Below, in pieces: positions 7,368 to 16,343 of a stretch of 64,000 nucleotides of DNA. The stretch spans positions 20,340-84,339 of the forward strand of contig JAYEHH010000019.1 of NCBI GenBank assembly GCA_034716235.1, in the 5' to 3' direction. A model generated the notes under the pieces. That model was not told the origin of the DNA and did not search any database. It worked only from the letters and a program-made list of their open reading frames with translations. The stretch is from M55B174 sp034716235 (GTDB taxonomy: Bacteria > Patescibacteriota > Minisyncoccia > CAIUEV01 > JAHKAQ01). Made by a program: the position numbers and the translations under genes. Position 1 is the first letter of the stretch; every line of letters starts with the position of its first letter.

Positions 7368-8760
7368 CGATGTTCTCGGGATGAACTCCCGAAATCTGGA
7401 CTATATTAGACCCTACAATAAACGACGCGCCAGAAAAATCGCTGACAATAAACTCTTAACGAAAAAAATACTAAGGAGGAATAATATTCGGACTCCCCGG
7501 CTTATTAGTCGCGTCTCAAATATTGCCCAACTTAAAACATTTGACTGGGATGGTTTGCCCAATTCTTTTGCCTTGAAACCCAATCATGGATTGGGAGGAG
7601 GAGGAATTATTGTTATTTATGGAAAAAAGAAAAATGGGAATTGGGTAAGAGCCGACCGTCAAGAGGTTTCTGTTCAAGATCTTAAAAATCATATTGTTAA
7701 TATCCTTGATGGTAATTATTCTTTAGCCGGAACACCAGATACGGCCTTCTTTGAAGAAAGAGTTAAGATTCTTAAATTATTTAAACCCTATGGCTTCAGA
7801 GGTATTCCCGACATTAGAGTTATTGTGTTTAATAATGTACCAATAATGGCAATGTTGCGTCTTCCTACTGAGGAATCGGGGGGAAGAGCTAATCTTCATC
7901 TAGGAGGAATTTGTGTTGGAATTGATTTAGCAACTGGCATTACCACAACTGCCATTACTAGAAATTTAGCCACTCAAAAAGAATTTTTAATTGATTATGT
8001 CCCTAATACTCGTCTTTCTTTATCAGGTGTTACTATACCTGGTTGGAAAGAAATTTTAGAAATATCGGTTAAAACTCAACAATTGACCAGTATTGGATAT
8101 TTGGGTGTAGATATTATGATTGATCGCGAAAGAGGTCCTGTTGTTGCTGAACTTAACGCTAGGCCCGGCTTAGGGATTCAAATAGCTAATCTTGCTCCTT
8201 TAAAATCAAGGCTTCAAAAAGTAGCTGGATTAAAAATAAAATCTGTCGCTAGGGGTGTTCGAGTTGGACAAGATCTCTTTGGAGGAGAGATTGAAGAAGA
8301 CATAGAAGATATGACGGGAAAGAAAGTGTTGGGAATTTTTGAGAATGTGATTATTGCAAATCCTCACAGTAATCTTTCCGAGGAAGTAGAAGCGAAAATA
8401 GACACGGGAGCTTACTCTTCCTCTATTTCCAGTGATTTAGCAATAAAATTGGGTTATGAAAAAATTGTCAAAAAATTCAATAATGTGGATCATAATAATG
8501 GATCAACAAAGAGTGACAGTTTTCATAGCCCATTACTTGCCAGCGTTGTTAGTGTTTATTCTGCTCACGGAAAAACAATTAGACCTAAGGTTGTAATAAA
8601 ACTTACATTGGGGGGCGTTACTTTTGAAACATTAGCTACCATAGCCGAACGGGTAGATTTAAAATATAGGGTACTTATAGGAAGAAGAGATTCAAGAAAA
8701 TTTATTGTTGATCCTAGTAAAATAAAATCAAATACTACATCTATGACTAATAGATTCTAG
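7339..8760 (+). CDS. ATP-grasp ligase (alpha-L-glutamate ligase-like) fused to a RimK-associated aspartyl-protease-like domain
   Basis: Fusion of 473 aa. Residues ~1-310 are an ATP-grasp ligase of the alpha-L-glutamate-ligase-like family: VLGMNSRNLDYI near the start, FALKPNHGLGGGGI phosphate-binding loop, a PDIRVIVF strand and the metal-binding VVAELNARPGLGIQ. Residues ~320-470 form the domain annotated in many genomes as a putative ATP-dependent zinc protease, with the retropepsin-like motif AKIDTGAYSSSI. The ligase half probably joins an amino acid or peptide to an acceptor and the second half may trim it; both are inference. The start overlaps the 7TM gene by 29 nt; this start is favoured because the family conserves the residues just before ATG 7381. 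Elsewhere the two halves are often separate neighbouring genes. Confidence 0.82.
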   Translation: MILNSLKKSSDVLGMNSRNLDYIRPYNKRRARKIADNKLLTKKILRRNNIRTPRLISRVSNIAQLKTFDWDGLPNSFALKPNHGLGGGGIIVIYGKKKNGNWVRADRQEVSVQDLKNHIVNILDGNYSLAGTPDTAFFEERVKILKLFKPYGFRGIPDIRVIVFNNVPIMAMLRLPTEESGGRANLHLGGICVGIDLATGITTTAITRNLATQKEFLIDYVPNTRLSLSGVTIPGWKEILEISVKTQQLTSIGYLGVDIMIDRERGPVVAELNARPGLGIQIANLAPLKSRLQKVAGLKIKSVARGVRVGQDLFGGEIEEDIEDMTGKKVLGIFENVIIANPHSNLSEEVEAKIDTGAYSSSISSDLAIKLGYEKIVKKFNNVDHNNGSTKSDSFHSPLLASVVSVYSAHGKTIRPKVVIKLTLGGVTFETLATIAERVDLKYRVLIGRRDSRKFIVDPSKIKSNTTSMTNRF

Positions 8761-8798
8761 GAAAGACTTTTAAGAACATCGGGTTTAATAAGTTTTGT

Positions 8799-10223
8799 AT
8801 GAAAAATAAAAATATTAAAGAAGTTTTTAAAAAATTTGAAAATCCTATTATCGGAGCTTCTGTTCAAGCCTTTGGTAGAATAGGTTTAGAAAAAATCTTT
8901 CCTAATTTTAACATTGCCTGCTTAAATTATTCGAATGAATTAGAAAAAATGCGGAAAGATAATATTAATGTTTTTTGTCTTGAAGAATCTCTTGGCAAAA
9001 AATCTACAGACAAAAGAAATCCGACAACTGTTATTAAAAATAAGCTTTTCCAAACTTTTTTAAGAGAAAATTCATCAAAAAAAGCTCCTATTTTTGTTTT
9101 ATATAAAAGCAGTCAAGCAATTGAACACCTTGCTAAAAAATTTAATTGGATAATAGCTGCTAATAAATACAAATCATATAAAAAGTTTGAGGATAAAGCA
9201 CTTTTTAAAAATTTACTAAGAAAACTTAACATTAAAGAGATCCCTGGAGAAATAAATATCTTAGAGGATCTTCATTATAAAAAGCTTGCCCTGAGATATC
9301 CCGAAGGATTTGTAATACAAGAACCAATGGCTGGTGGTGGAAGGGGAACCTTTTTCATCCACACCGAGAAAGAATTTAATAATTGCCTCGATGAATTAAA
9401 AACTGATTTTGAATTAAAAGCATCTTCCAAGCTTGTTATTACTCAATTTATTAAGGGATATGCCCCTAGTGTTACTGCTTGTGTTACTCAATATGGCATT
9501 CTTCAGCTACCACCCCAACTTCAACTCATAGATCTTGCAGAACTTCATTCTGACATTAAAGGCAATGGAGTTTTTTGTGGACACGATTGGTCAGCAGCTA
9601 AAGAAATTGAAGAGCGAGCTTCTCGAGAAATGAATCTAATTACTAAAAAAATAGGTGAATTTTTAAAGGGAGAAGGATTTAGGGGAATTTATGGAATAGA
9701 TTTTCTGGTAAGTGATATTGATGGATCTGTTTTTCCCGTTGAATTAAACCCTCGTCTTTTGGGAACATTTCCAGTTTCCACATTAATTCAATTGAAAAAC
9801 AAGGAGTTACCCCTGATTGCTTTTCATGTTTTGGAATTTGCAAAAGAAGAATATAAAATAGATATAAATCAATTAAATCAAAGCTTTTCAAAAAATAAGG
9901 AGGGAGCTCATTTTTTTATAACCACCCCCTATATTCCCTATAAAGTCAACGGAACATTGAAGGCTGGTGTTTATAAAATCAAGGAAGGAAGATTAAAATT
10001 TTTAAGACCCGGTTACGAATTAACTGACCTTAAAAATAAACAAGAGTTTCTTTTAGTTGACGGCGTTCCTCACCAGCCTAGAATTGAAGAAAGTGGATTA
10101 AAAAGAATATTAAGAGTGGTTACTGATTGTCAAATTAGTCAGAACAAGGGAAGATCGCTAAATTCTTTTGGAAAAGAAATTACCAATGCTGTTTACAAAG
10201 CTCTTAAGGTGGAGCCACTATAA
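8799..10223 (+). CDS. ATP-grasp domain protein, substrate unknown
   Basis: Second ATP-grasp enzyme, 474 aa. It has a pre-ATP-grasp region (residues ~1-130), the glycine-rich loop EPMAGGGRGTFFI near residue 175, and the metal site VFPVELNPRLLGT near residue 310. A C-terminal ~120-residue region (TTPYIPYKVNGTLKAGVYKI...PGYELTDL) resembles the tail of carboxylase-like ATP-grasp enzymes. It is 38 nt behind the ATP-grasp/protease fusion and 41 nt ahead of the penicillin-binding protein, so a single transcript is likely. It could supply the second ligation step of a peptide-modification pathway. The family is clear, the reaction is not. Confidence 0.78.
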   Translation: MKNKNIKEVFKKFENPIIGASVQAFGRIGLEKIFPNFNIACLNYSNELEKMRKDNINVFCLEESLGKKSTDKRNPTTVIKNKLFQTFLRENSSKKAPIFVLYKSSQAIEHLAKKFNWIIAANKYKSYKKFEDKALFKNLLRKLNIKEIPGEINILEDLHYKKLALRYPEGFVIQEPMAGGGRGTFFIHTEKEFNNCLDELKTDFELKASSKLVITQFIKGYAPSVTACVTQYGILQLPPQLQLIDLAELHSDIKGNGVFCGHDWSAAKEIEERASREMNLITKKIGEFLKGEGFRGIYGIDFLVSDIDGSVFPVELNPRLLGTFPVSTLIQLKNKELPLIAFHVLEFAKEEYKIDINQLNQSFSKNKEGAHFFITTPYIPYKVNGTLKAGVYKIKEGRLKFLRPGYELTDLKNKQEFLLVDGVPHQPRIEESGLKRILRVVTDCQISQNKGRSLNSFGKEITNAVYKALKVEPL

Positions 10224-10264
10224 ATATATTCATAGTATAGAATCTAGTTTAGTAAGTTTTTAGT

Positions 10265-12553
10265 ATGAGTAGGGAACAAAAAGGTATAATTCGTGATGTA
10301 AATTTACCCCCCAACAAATGGACTCACCCTCTAGCTTCCTTTCTTTTTTTACTAAGAACGCCAGGAAGGAGAAGAGAGATTGTTTGGGGATTTCTAAAAA
10401 TATCTCTTTTGGGATTATTTGGGATTATTATTTTGGCGGTTGGTATTTTTGCCTATTATTCAAAAGACCTTCCTAAATCCAGTCAGATAGCCGAACGTAG
10501 AGTGGCTGAATCAACTAAAATCTTTGACAGAACAGGTAAAGTTTTGCTCTATGAAATCCATGGAGAAGAAAGAAGAACCATCGTCCCCTTTAATGAAATG
10601 CCCAGTGGTATTAAAAATGCCACTTTAGTTGCTGAGGATGATCAATTTTATTCTCATCACGGATTAGACTTTAAAGCCATCCTTAGAGCGGTTTTAGCGG
10701 ACCTAAAACACGCAAGGTCTCAGGGAGCCTCAACAATAACCCAACAATTCATAAAAAACTCTGTTCTCTCTCCTGAAAAAACTTACACCAGGAAGCTCAA
10801 AGAAGCTCTTCTCTCTATTGAGTTAGAAAGAAGATTTTCTAAGGACGAAATTTTGGAAATGTATCTTAATGAAATTCCTTATGGAGTTAATGCTTATGGC
10901 ATAGAAGCTGCAGCTCAAACTTATTTTGGAAAACAGGCTACAGCCCTGACCTTGGACGAATGTGCATTATTAGCTGCTTTGCCCAAGGCCCCTACTCACT
11001 TTTCTCCATATGGTATTCATGTTGAAGAATTGGTTTGGCGCAAGGAATGGATTATAAAAAGAATGGAAGACCTAGGATACATTACTTCAGATCAAGCAAT
11101 TGAGGCCATAGCTATTCAAACACTAGATAAAATAAAACCCTTCACCTCTCAAATCAAAGCTCCTCATTTTGTAATGTATATTAAACAACAATTGGTAGAA
11201 AAGTATGGAGAAGAATTTATTGAAAGTGGTGGACTAAAAATCAACACAACCCTGAATTGGGATATGCAATTTGCAGCTGAGGAAATTATTAAAAAATATG
11301 TCGCTAAAAATAAGCAAAATTTCAATGCTACTAATGCAGCCATGGTGGTAATTGATCCAAGAACAGGTGAACTATTAGCCATGGTTGGCTCTAATGATTA
11401 TTTTAATAAGGAGGAGGATGGAAATGTTAATGTGGCTATTAGGGAAAGACAGCCGGGATCATCTTTTAAGCCCTTTGCCTACGCTACTGCTTTTGCAAAA
11501 GGGTATTTACCCAAAACCATTCTTTATGATGTTAAAACAGATTTTAAAGACGAGAGCGGGAGAAGTTATACTCCTCAAAACTATAACGGATCCTTTGCGG
11601 GACCAATGTCTATGCGAGAATCATTAGCCATGTCTTTAAATATTCCCGCCGTAAAAACTTTATATTTGGCTGGGATTAACGATACCATTGATACGGCCGA
11701 AGTAATGGGTATCACTACTCTAAAAAATAGACAGCGCTATGGATTAGCCCTTGTTTTAGGGGGAGGAGAGGTAACTCTCTTAGATGAAACAAGTGCTTTT
11801 TCTGTGTTTGCTAATGATGGAATTAAAAATACAAAAAAATCAATTTTAAAAATTGAAAATTCCCATGGAAAAATTATTAAAGATAACTCTATTGATATTG
11901 GCAAACGAGTTTTGGAAGCTCAGGTAGCTAGACAAATAAATGATTGCCTTTCTGATAATTCAGCTAGAGCCCCAGTGTTTGGAAGCCATAGTCAACTTTA
12001 TATTTCTGGGAAAAAAATAGCCGCTAAAACCGGAACGACTCAAGAATATAGAGATGCTTGGACAATTGGATATACTCCTGAAATTGCAGTCGGGGTTTGG
12101 ACTGGAAATAATGACAACACCCCCATGAGAAACGGATCTAGCGGGTCTGTGGTGGCTGCTCCAATTTGGCATGAATTTATGTCTAGGTTTATTAACCGAT
12201 ATTCTTCAACCGAATTCATTAAACCTAGAGAAATAAAAATTCAAAAACCTATGCTTGGTGGATACATTAAAGATAATATCACTCTAAGAATTGATAAAAA
12301 ATCAGGATACGAGGCTACTGAAAAATGTTCTAAGAAGCACACAAAGGAAGTAACCTTTCAAGAAAGTCATTGTATTTTATATTATCTAGACAAGGAAAAT
12401 CCTTCCGGGGCATATCCTAAAGAACCAAAATCAGATCCTCAATTTAAAAATTGGGAAAAAGCTGTTCAGAAATGGGCTGACCATAATGATGTTGAGAGTA
12501 CACCTCCAGATAAGAAGGGGTGTAAGGGTAAAGAAGAAGATGATGATGATTAA
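10265..12553 (+). CDS. Class A penicillin-binding protein (PBP1A type)
   Basis: Bifunctional peptidoglycan synthase, 762 aa. One transmembrane anchor (about residues 45-66) is followed by a glycosyltransferase 51 domain with VAEDDQFYSHHG near residue 118 and the QGASTITQQ motif, then a transpeptidase domain with the active-site SSFK near 399, an SLN motif near 455 and KTGTT near 588. The C-terminus is charged and ends in repeated Asp/Glu (EEDDDD). Asp rather than Glu follows the ED of the glycosyltransferase motif, within known variation. It is the last plus-strand gene before the origin block and ends 18 nt from the convergent dciA-like gene. Confidence 0.95.
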   Translation: MSREQKGIIRDVNLPPNKWTHPLASFLFLLRTPGRRREIVWGFLKISLLGLFGIIILAVGIFAYYSKDLPKSSQIAERRVAESTKIFDRTGKVLLYEIHGEERRTIVPFNEMPSGIKNATLVAEDDQFYSHHGLDFKAILRAVLADLKHARSQGASTITQQFIKNSVLSPEKTYTRKLKEALLSIELERRFSKDEILEMYLNEIPYGVNAYGIEAAAQTYFGKQATALTLDECALLAALPKAPTHFSPYGIHVEELVWRKEWIIKRMEDLGYITSDQAIEAIAIQTLDKIKPFTSQIKAPHFVMYIKQQLVEKYGEEFIESGGLKINTTLNWDMQFAAEEIIKKYVAKNKQNFNATNAAMVVIDPRTGELLAMVGSNDYFNKEEDGNVNVAIRERQPGSSFKPFAYATAFAKGYLPKTILYDVKTDFKDESGRSYTPQNYNGSFAGPMSMRESLAMSLNIPAVKTLYLAGINDTIDTAEVMGITTLKNRQRYGLALVLGGGEVTLLDETSAFSVFANDGIKNTKKSILKIENSHGKIIKDNSIDIGKRVLEAQVARQINDCLSDNSARAPVFGSHSQLYISGKKIAAKTGTTQEYRDAWTIGYTPEIAVGVWTGNNDNTPMRNGSSGSVVAAPIWHEFMSRFINRYSSTEFIKPREIKIQKPMLGGYIKDNITLRIDKKSGYEATEKCSKKHTKEVTFQESHCILYYLDKENPSGAYPKEPKSDPQFKNWEKAVQKWADHNDVESTPPDKKGCKGKEEDDDD

Positions 12554-12571
12554 ATAAATATTAATTATTTA

Positions 12572-12874
12572 CTAAATCAATCTGTAACGTATTTTTTCAA
12601 CACATTTTCTTCCGGCTTTAGTGTTTATTTTATCAATAATTAAATCACTTTCGGTTCTTATTTTATTTCCCATAAGAACACTGTGTAATTCTATTTCTAG
12701 AGTTTGAGTTTGTTTAAGATATTTAATAACTTTCGGTTTATAATTCTCACCCTTGCAAAAATTAGAGAGAATTTTCTGACCATATCTACAAACACTAAAG
12801 GCTTCAAATTCTTCTGCCACCCCCATTCTGCTTATAATTTTTTCTAATTCTCTTTTAATTCCAAAAGCTGACAT
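12572..12874 (-). CDS. DciA-like protein (DUF721 family)
   Basis: Small 100-aa protein. Its second half (LEIELHSVLMGNKIRTESDLIIDKIN...VEKIRYRL) follows the DUF721/DciA pattern, a KH-like fold that helps load the replicative helicase DnaB in bacteria lacking DnaC. It sits immediately after dnaN, separated by one base, which is the usual dnaA-dnaN neighbourhood for this family. The N-terminal Lys/Glu-rich helix fits as well. The assignment rests on weak sequence similarity plus position. Confidence 0.55.
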   Translation of the reverse strand: MSAFGIKRELEKIISRMGVAEEFEAFSVCRYGQKILSNFCKGENYKPKVIKYLKQTQTLEIELHSVLMGNKIRTESDLIIDKINTKAGRKCVEKIRYRLI

Positions 12875-12875
12875 C

Positions 12876-14000
12876 TTATTGTTTGTTTATTGGAGAAATT
12901 ATACATAGAAAGTTTTTTCCTCTTTCTTTATTGGGTTCTATTAATATTGGAGAATCGTTTTGATTTATTAAAATTCGCAATTCATCTTCCTTAATACTAT
13001 TAATACTATCTGTTAAATACTTATAATTTAAAACAATTTTTACTTTTTTACCACTTGCCTTAATCTTAACCTTCTTTAATGTCTTACCAGTGTCTTTAGA
13101 TTGAGCAGAGACGTTCATTATCCTATTGGATGGTTGGATATCCAATAAAATATCATTTGAATCAGCCTGAGAGAAAAGAGCAGCTAATTTAACAGCACCA
13201 AGAAGTTCATTTTTATCTAAAATAATTTCTGTTTTATACTCTTTGGGAATTATTTGTGTGTAATCTGGATAATTTCCATCAATAACTCTTGAAACTAAAT
13301 AAATATTTTCACACTTAACAGCTATTTGATTCTCTTCAACCAATAAAGATACTACTTCTTCTCTTTGATTAAAAATATGAATAATCTCAACCGCTGTTTT
13401 ACCAGGAATGATTAAGGCATTACTTATTTTTTTCTTTGATTTTTTAATTATTTTCTGCTTTATAGTTCTTTCACTTAAACGAAAACCATCCGTAGCGACG
13501 ACTTTTACTTCGCCCTTTTTCCTTAAAATATAAACTCCAGCTAAGTCAGGCCTCATATTAGAAATAGCTATTGAAGGAATAACCTGCTCAATTGCCCTAG
13601 CTAAATCCTTCCCTTTCATTTTAAGAAAAATATTCTTTCCAACTTGAGGAATTAATGGGAAATCCTTACTTTCAACCCCCTTAATTTCATTATTACAAGT
13701 CCCTGTACTTATTTTAATATTATTTCCACTTTTCTTAATAGTAATCTTCTTTTCACTGATTCCCTCCATTACATTACTTAATATTTTAGCTGGTACAGCT
13801 ATTTTACCTGTTTTTTTTACAGAAGCTCTAATATTAAGAATAACACCCATCTCCAGGTTTGTTGCTTTTAAAACTAATCCACCTTTTCTGGCTTCAAGAT
13901 AAACACTAGATAAAATAGGAAGGGTTGTATTATAACCAGTAATTCTAGTTAATAAGTGAAGTTGGTTAATTAAATGTTCTTTTAAAAATGTAAGTTCCAT
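12876..14000 (-). CDS. dnaN: DNA polymerase III beta clamp
   Basis: Ring-shaped processivity clamp, 374 aa, built from three similar domains. Recognisable segments are the N-terminal LTRITGYNTTLPILSSVYLEA, the middle VVATDGFRLSERTI and the C-terminal end (NQNDSPILIEP...LCIISPI), where the usual M-P-x-R/K ending is replaced by ISPINKQ. It is the second gene of the dnaA-dnaN-dciA-like block, with a 223-nt gap after dnaA that may hold origin elements. Confidence 0.96.
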   Translation of the reverse strand: MELTFLKEHLINQLHLLTRITGYNTTLPILSSVYLEARKGGLVLKATNLEMGVILNIRASVKKTGKIAVPAKILSNVMEGISEKKITIKKSGNNIKISTGTCNNEIKGVESKDFPLIPQVGKNIFLKMKGKDLARAIEQVIPSIAISNMRPDLAGVYILRKKGEVKVVATDGFRLSERTIKQKIIKKSKKKISNALIIPGKTAVEIIHIFNQREEVVSLLVEENQIAVKCENIYLVSRVIDGNYPDYTQIIPKEYKTEIILDKNELLGAVKLAALFSQADSNDILLDIQPSNRIMNVSAQSKDTGKTLKKVKIKASGKKVKIVLNYKYLTDSINSIKEDELRILINQNDSPILIEPNKERGKNFLCIISPINKQ

Positions 14001-14197
14001 AGTATATAGTTTATTTATTATATATAATTAGTTATTACTATTAGATGGTGGAAAACCGGAATATGGACTAGAAAAACTTTATAGACGGCGAGTTAAGACA
14101 TTAAATGTTGTGGCAAATGTTGTGGATATTTTTAGTAAAATAGTGACCTAGTAAGTGTTCACAAATAATCAACAAAGAAAAACACAAGTTAAACACA
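14001..14197. other. Candidate oriC segment between dnaA and dnaN
   Basis: AT-rich spacer. It contains tandem AAATGTTGTGG repeats at 14104-14114 and 14116-14126; the second continues into TGTGGATAT (14121-14129), which on the minus strand is ATATCCACA, one base from the DnaA box TTATCCACA. There are also TGTTCACAA and several A/T runs suited to unwinding. The classical position beside dnaA supports the call, but only one near-perfect box was seen, so the dnaA-rpmH gap is an alternative. Confidence 0.4.
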
Positions 14198-14243
14198 GGG
14201 AACAGTATTTATATTAAATATATTTAATATAAATACTGTTCCC
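14198..14243. repeat. Perfect 46-bp palindrome at the 3' end of dnaA
   Basis: GGGAACAGTATTTATATTAA begins a 23-nt arm that is followed without a spacer by its exact reverse complement. It spans the last codons and stop of dnaA (stop at 14224-14226) and 26 nt of the downstream spacer. It could extrude as a cruciform or, in RNA, form a 3' hairpin. No T-run follows on the minus strand, so a standard terminator is not obvious. Confidence 0.9.
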
Positions 14244-15579
14244 TAATTGTTGAAATTTCCTGCTTTAAAGCAAGATTATTTTTTATCTTGGACTTTACCT
14301 TATTATAAGCATGAATAATGGTTGCATGATCTCTACCCCCTAATTCTTTTCCTATACATGGGTAAGAAAGTTTTAATTCCTCCCTCATAAAATAAATTAC
14401 TATCTGACGAGGCTTAATAATATTACTTTTTCTACTTTTACCCGTAATTTCACTGGGTTTTATATTATAAAAAGTAGCCACAGATTCAATTATCTTATTG
14501 GGTGTAGTGGTTTTTACAATTATTTTAGAAAAAGAATCTCCAAGAATTTCTTGAGCATTCTTTAAAGAAAAAGTAAGCTTTTTTAATTGACAAACGGCGA
14601 TATATTTATTTAAAGCTCCTTCTAATTCTCTAATATTATCAGGGACATTGCGTGCAATGTATTCTAATACATTACGGGGTATATTGTGGGAATCTAGGTT
14701 TTTTATTTTTTGCATTAAAATAGCAATTCTTGTCTCAATATCTGGTTTTGAAATGTCTACAATCATTCCACCCTCAAAACGTGAACGAAGCCTTTCTTCT
14801 AATGTTGCTATTGATTTTGGAGGGCGATCAGAACAAATAACAATCTGTTTGTCTTCCTGATAAAGAGTATTAAATATATGAAAGAACTCTTCCTGTGTTT
14901 TCTCTTTCCCGCCGATAAATTGAATATCATCAATTAATAAAATGTCAATATTTTTATAATCATCTTTAAATTTATCAACTCGTTGTCCTTTAATAGAATC
15001 AATAAATTCTGTAGTAAATTTTTCTGAAGTTACATAACGAACCTTCAATCCCCTTTTATTATCACTGGTATTATTTCCAATAGCTTGTAAAAGATGAGTT
15101 TTACCAAGACCAACACCTCCGTAAATAAAAAGAGGATTGTATCTCTCTCCGGGACTTTCCGTGATTGATTCACAAGCAGCTTTAGCTAATTCATTATGAG
15201 ATCCAGTTACCAGATTTTCAAAGGTATAGCGACCATTAAGGTTTTGCTTATTAATACCGGTGCTATTTGTGGTAGAGTTGTTTATCTTGGTGTTTTTAGG
15301 AACTGGAGTTAAGGATTGTAGGGAAGGTTTTTGAACGGGTGTTATTTGATACTCAATTGATTTAACATCCTTGTAATGATTAAGAATAGACTCCTTAATA
15401 AATTTACCATATTTATTTTCTAACCACTCCTTACTAAATCCATTTGGAACAGCTATTATTACCTCACCATTTTTAATACTAGAAATATAAGTATTATTAA
15501 ACCAAGTAACAAAGTTACCCTTACTTATTGTTACCTCAATTTCACCTAGAACGGCTTGCCAAATGTATTTTTTATCCAT
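14224..15579 (-). CDS. dnaA: Chromosomal replication initiator DnaA
   Basis: Origin-binding AAA+ initiator, 451 aa. Domain I (residues 1-~85, WFNNTYISS...VIIAVPNGFSKEWLENKY) is followed by a polar linker and the AAA+ core with Walker A GGVGLGKTHLLQ near residue 152, Walker B ILLIDDIQFI near 215 and the sensor region RLRSRFEGG. The C-terminal DNA-binding domain carries the family signature GGRDHATIIHAYNKV near residue 413. It heads the minus-strand dnaA-dnaN block and is divergent from rpmH, the standard arrangement. Confidence 0.98.
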   Translation of the reverse strand: MDKKYIWQAVLGEIEVTISKGNFVTWFNNTYISSIKNGEVIIAVPNGFSKEWLENKYGKFIKESILNHYKDVKSIEYQITPVQKPSLQSLTPVPKNTKINNSTTNSTGINKQNLNGRYTFENLVTGSHNELAKAACESITESPGERYNPLFIYGGVGLGKTHLLQAIGNNTSDNKRGLKVRYVTSEKFTTEFIDSIKGQRVDKFKDDYKNIDILLIDDIQFIGGKEKTQEEFFHIFNTLYQEDKQIVICSDRPPKSIATLEERLRSRFEGGMIVDISKPDIETRIAILMQKIKNLDSHNIPRNVLEYIARNVPDNIRELEGALNKYIAVCQLKKLTFSLKNAQEILGDSFSKIIVKTTTPNKIIESVATFYNIKPSEITGKSRKSNIIKPRQIVIYFMREELKLSYPCIGKELGGRDHATIIHAYNKVKSKIKNNLALKQEISTIREQYLY

Positions 15580-15829
15580 TCTTTTCTAAGAAAGACACAT
15601 TAAAGATAATAGATTTTTATCCTAACATAAAAAAACAAATGAATAAAGGCAATAAGGGAATATTTTCTGTGCAAAAGCTGTGTAAAAGAATTAACGCCCA
15701 ATAAAAGAACAACTCACCCCTTGTGTTATTAGGTTAGGATTAGACCTTAAGAAAACTATAATTATTTGACATTTCACTCTAACAACCCTAACTTAGTATT
15801 AAGATGTTTATTAAGTAACTAAAGTTTTT
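15580..15829. promoter_or_regulatory. Divergent dnaA/rpmH promoter region, second oriC candidate
   Basis: 250-nt spacer between divergent dnaA and rpmH. It holds TTTTGCACA-like and TTTTACACA-like elements (reverse of CTGTGCAAAA and CTGTGTAAAA around 15669-15688), which are two mismatches from DnaA boxes. No perfect box was seen. The promoters of both genes must lie here. Confidence 0.4.
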
Positions 15830-15973
15830 ATGTCAACCAAAAGAACCTATCATCCTAAAAATAGAAAAAGGAAGAAATCTTGTGGTTTTAGAATAAGGCA
15901 GAAAACCAAGGGAGGAAAGAAGGTTTTAGCTAGAAGAAGAAAGAAAAAGCGCCAAAGGGTTGTGGTTGCTTAA
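15830..15973 (+). CDS. rpmH: 50S ribosomal protein bL34
   Basis: 47-aa very basic protein beginning MSTKRTYHPKNRKRKK with the family pattern GFRIRQKTKGGKKVLARRRKK and a short C-terminal VVVA. It is the normal size for bL34. It stands divergent from dnaA and directly ahead of rnpA, the conserved origin-proximal order. Starts with ATG at 15830 and stops with TAA at 15971. Confidence 0.95.
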   Translation: MSTKRTYHPKNRKRKKSCGFRIRQKTKGGKKVLARRRKKKRQRVVVA

Positions 15974-15986
15974 TTTTAGGATTAAA

Positions 15987-16343
15987 ATGTTTAAAAGTAA
16001 TCATTTAAGTAGAATAGAAATAAAGAAAACGCTTAAGAATGGGGAGCGTTTTTCTGTTAAGGGAGTAACAGCTATCTTTTTACCAAGTAATGAAAAATTA
16101 GGAATAGTGGTTATTGTTTCTAAGAAAGTTTCTCCCAGTAGTGTTAATAGAAACAAGATTAAGCGGAAATTTAGAGAAGCCTTTAGGTTAATTATTAAAG
16201 ATAAAGAAAATATAAAGGGTAATCTTATTTTAATTTGTCACCTTCCTAAATATTCATTTAGAGAAAGTGTTTGGTGTTTAAGAAAAATAATTAGTTTTAT
16301 TTCTAAGAAAAAAAATGGACATTTTCATAAACCTCTTTCATGA
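15987..16343 (+). CDS. rnpA: Ribonuclease P protein component
   Basis: Basic protein subunit that helps RNase P RNA mature tRNA 5' ends; ~118 aa from ATG 15987. The signature VSPSSVNRNKIKRKFREAFR is present, and LGIVVIVSKKV precedes it. The ATG 13 nt after rpmH is preferred over an upstream in-frame start that would overlap rpmH. It overlaps yidC by 29 nt, so the pair is translationally linked. RNase P RNA itself was not seen in the window. Confidence 0.93.
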   Translation: MFKSNHLSRIEIKKTLKNGERFSVKGVTAIFLPSNEKLGIVVIVSKKVSPSSVNRNKIKRKFREAFRLIIKDKENIKGNLILICHLPKYSFRESVWCLRKIISFISKKKNGHFHKPLS

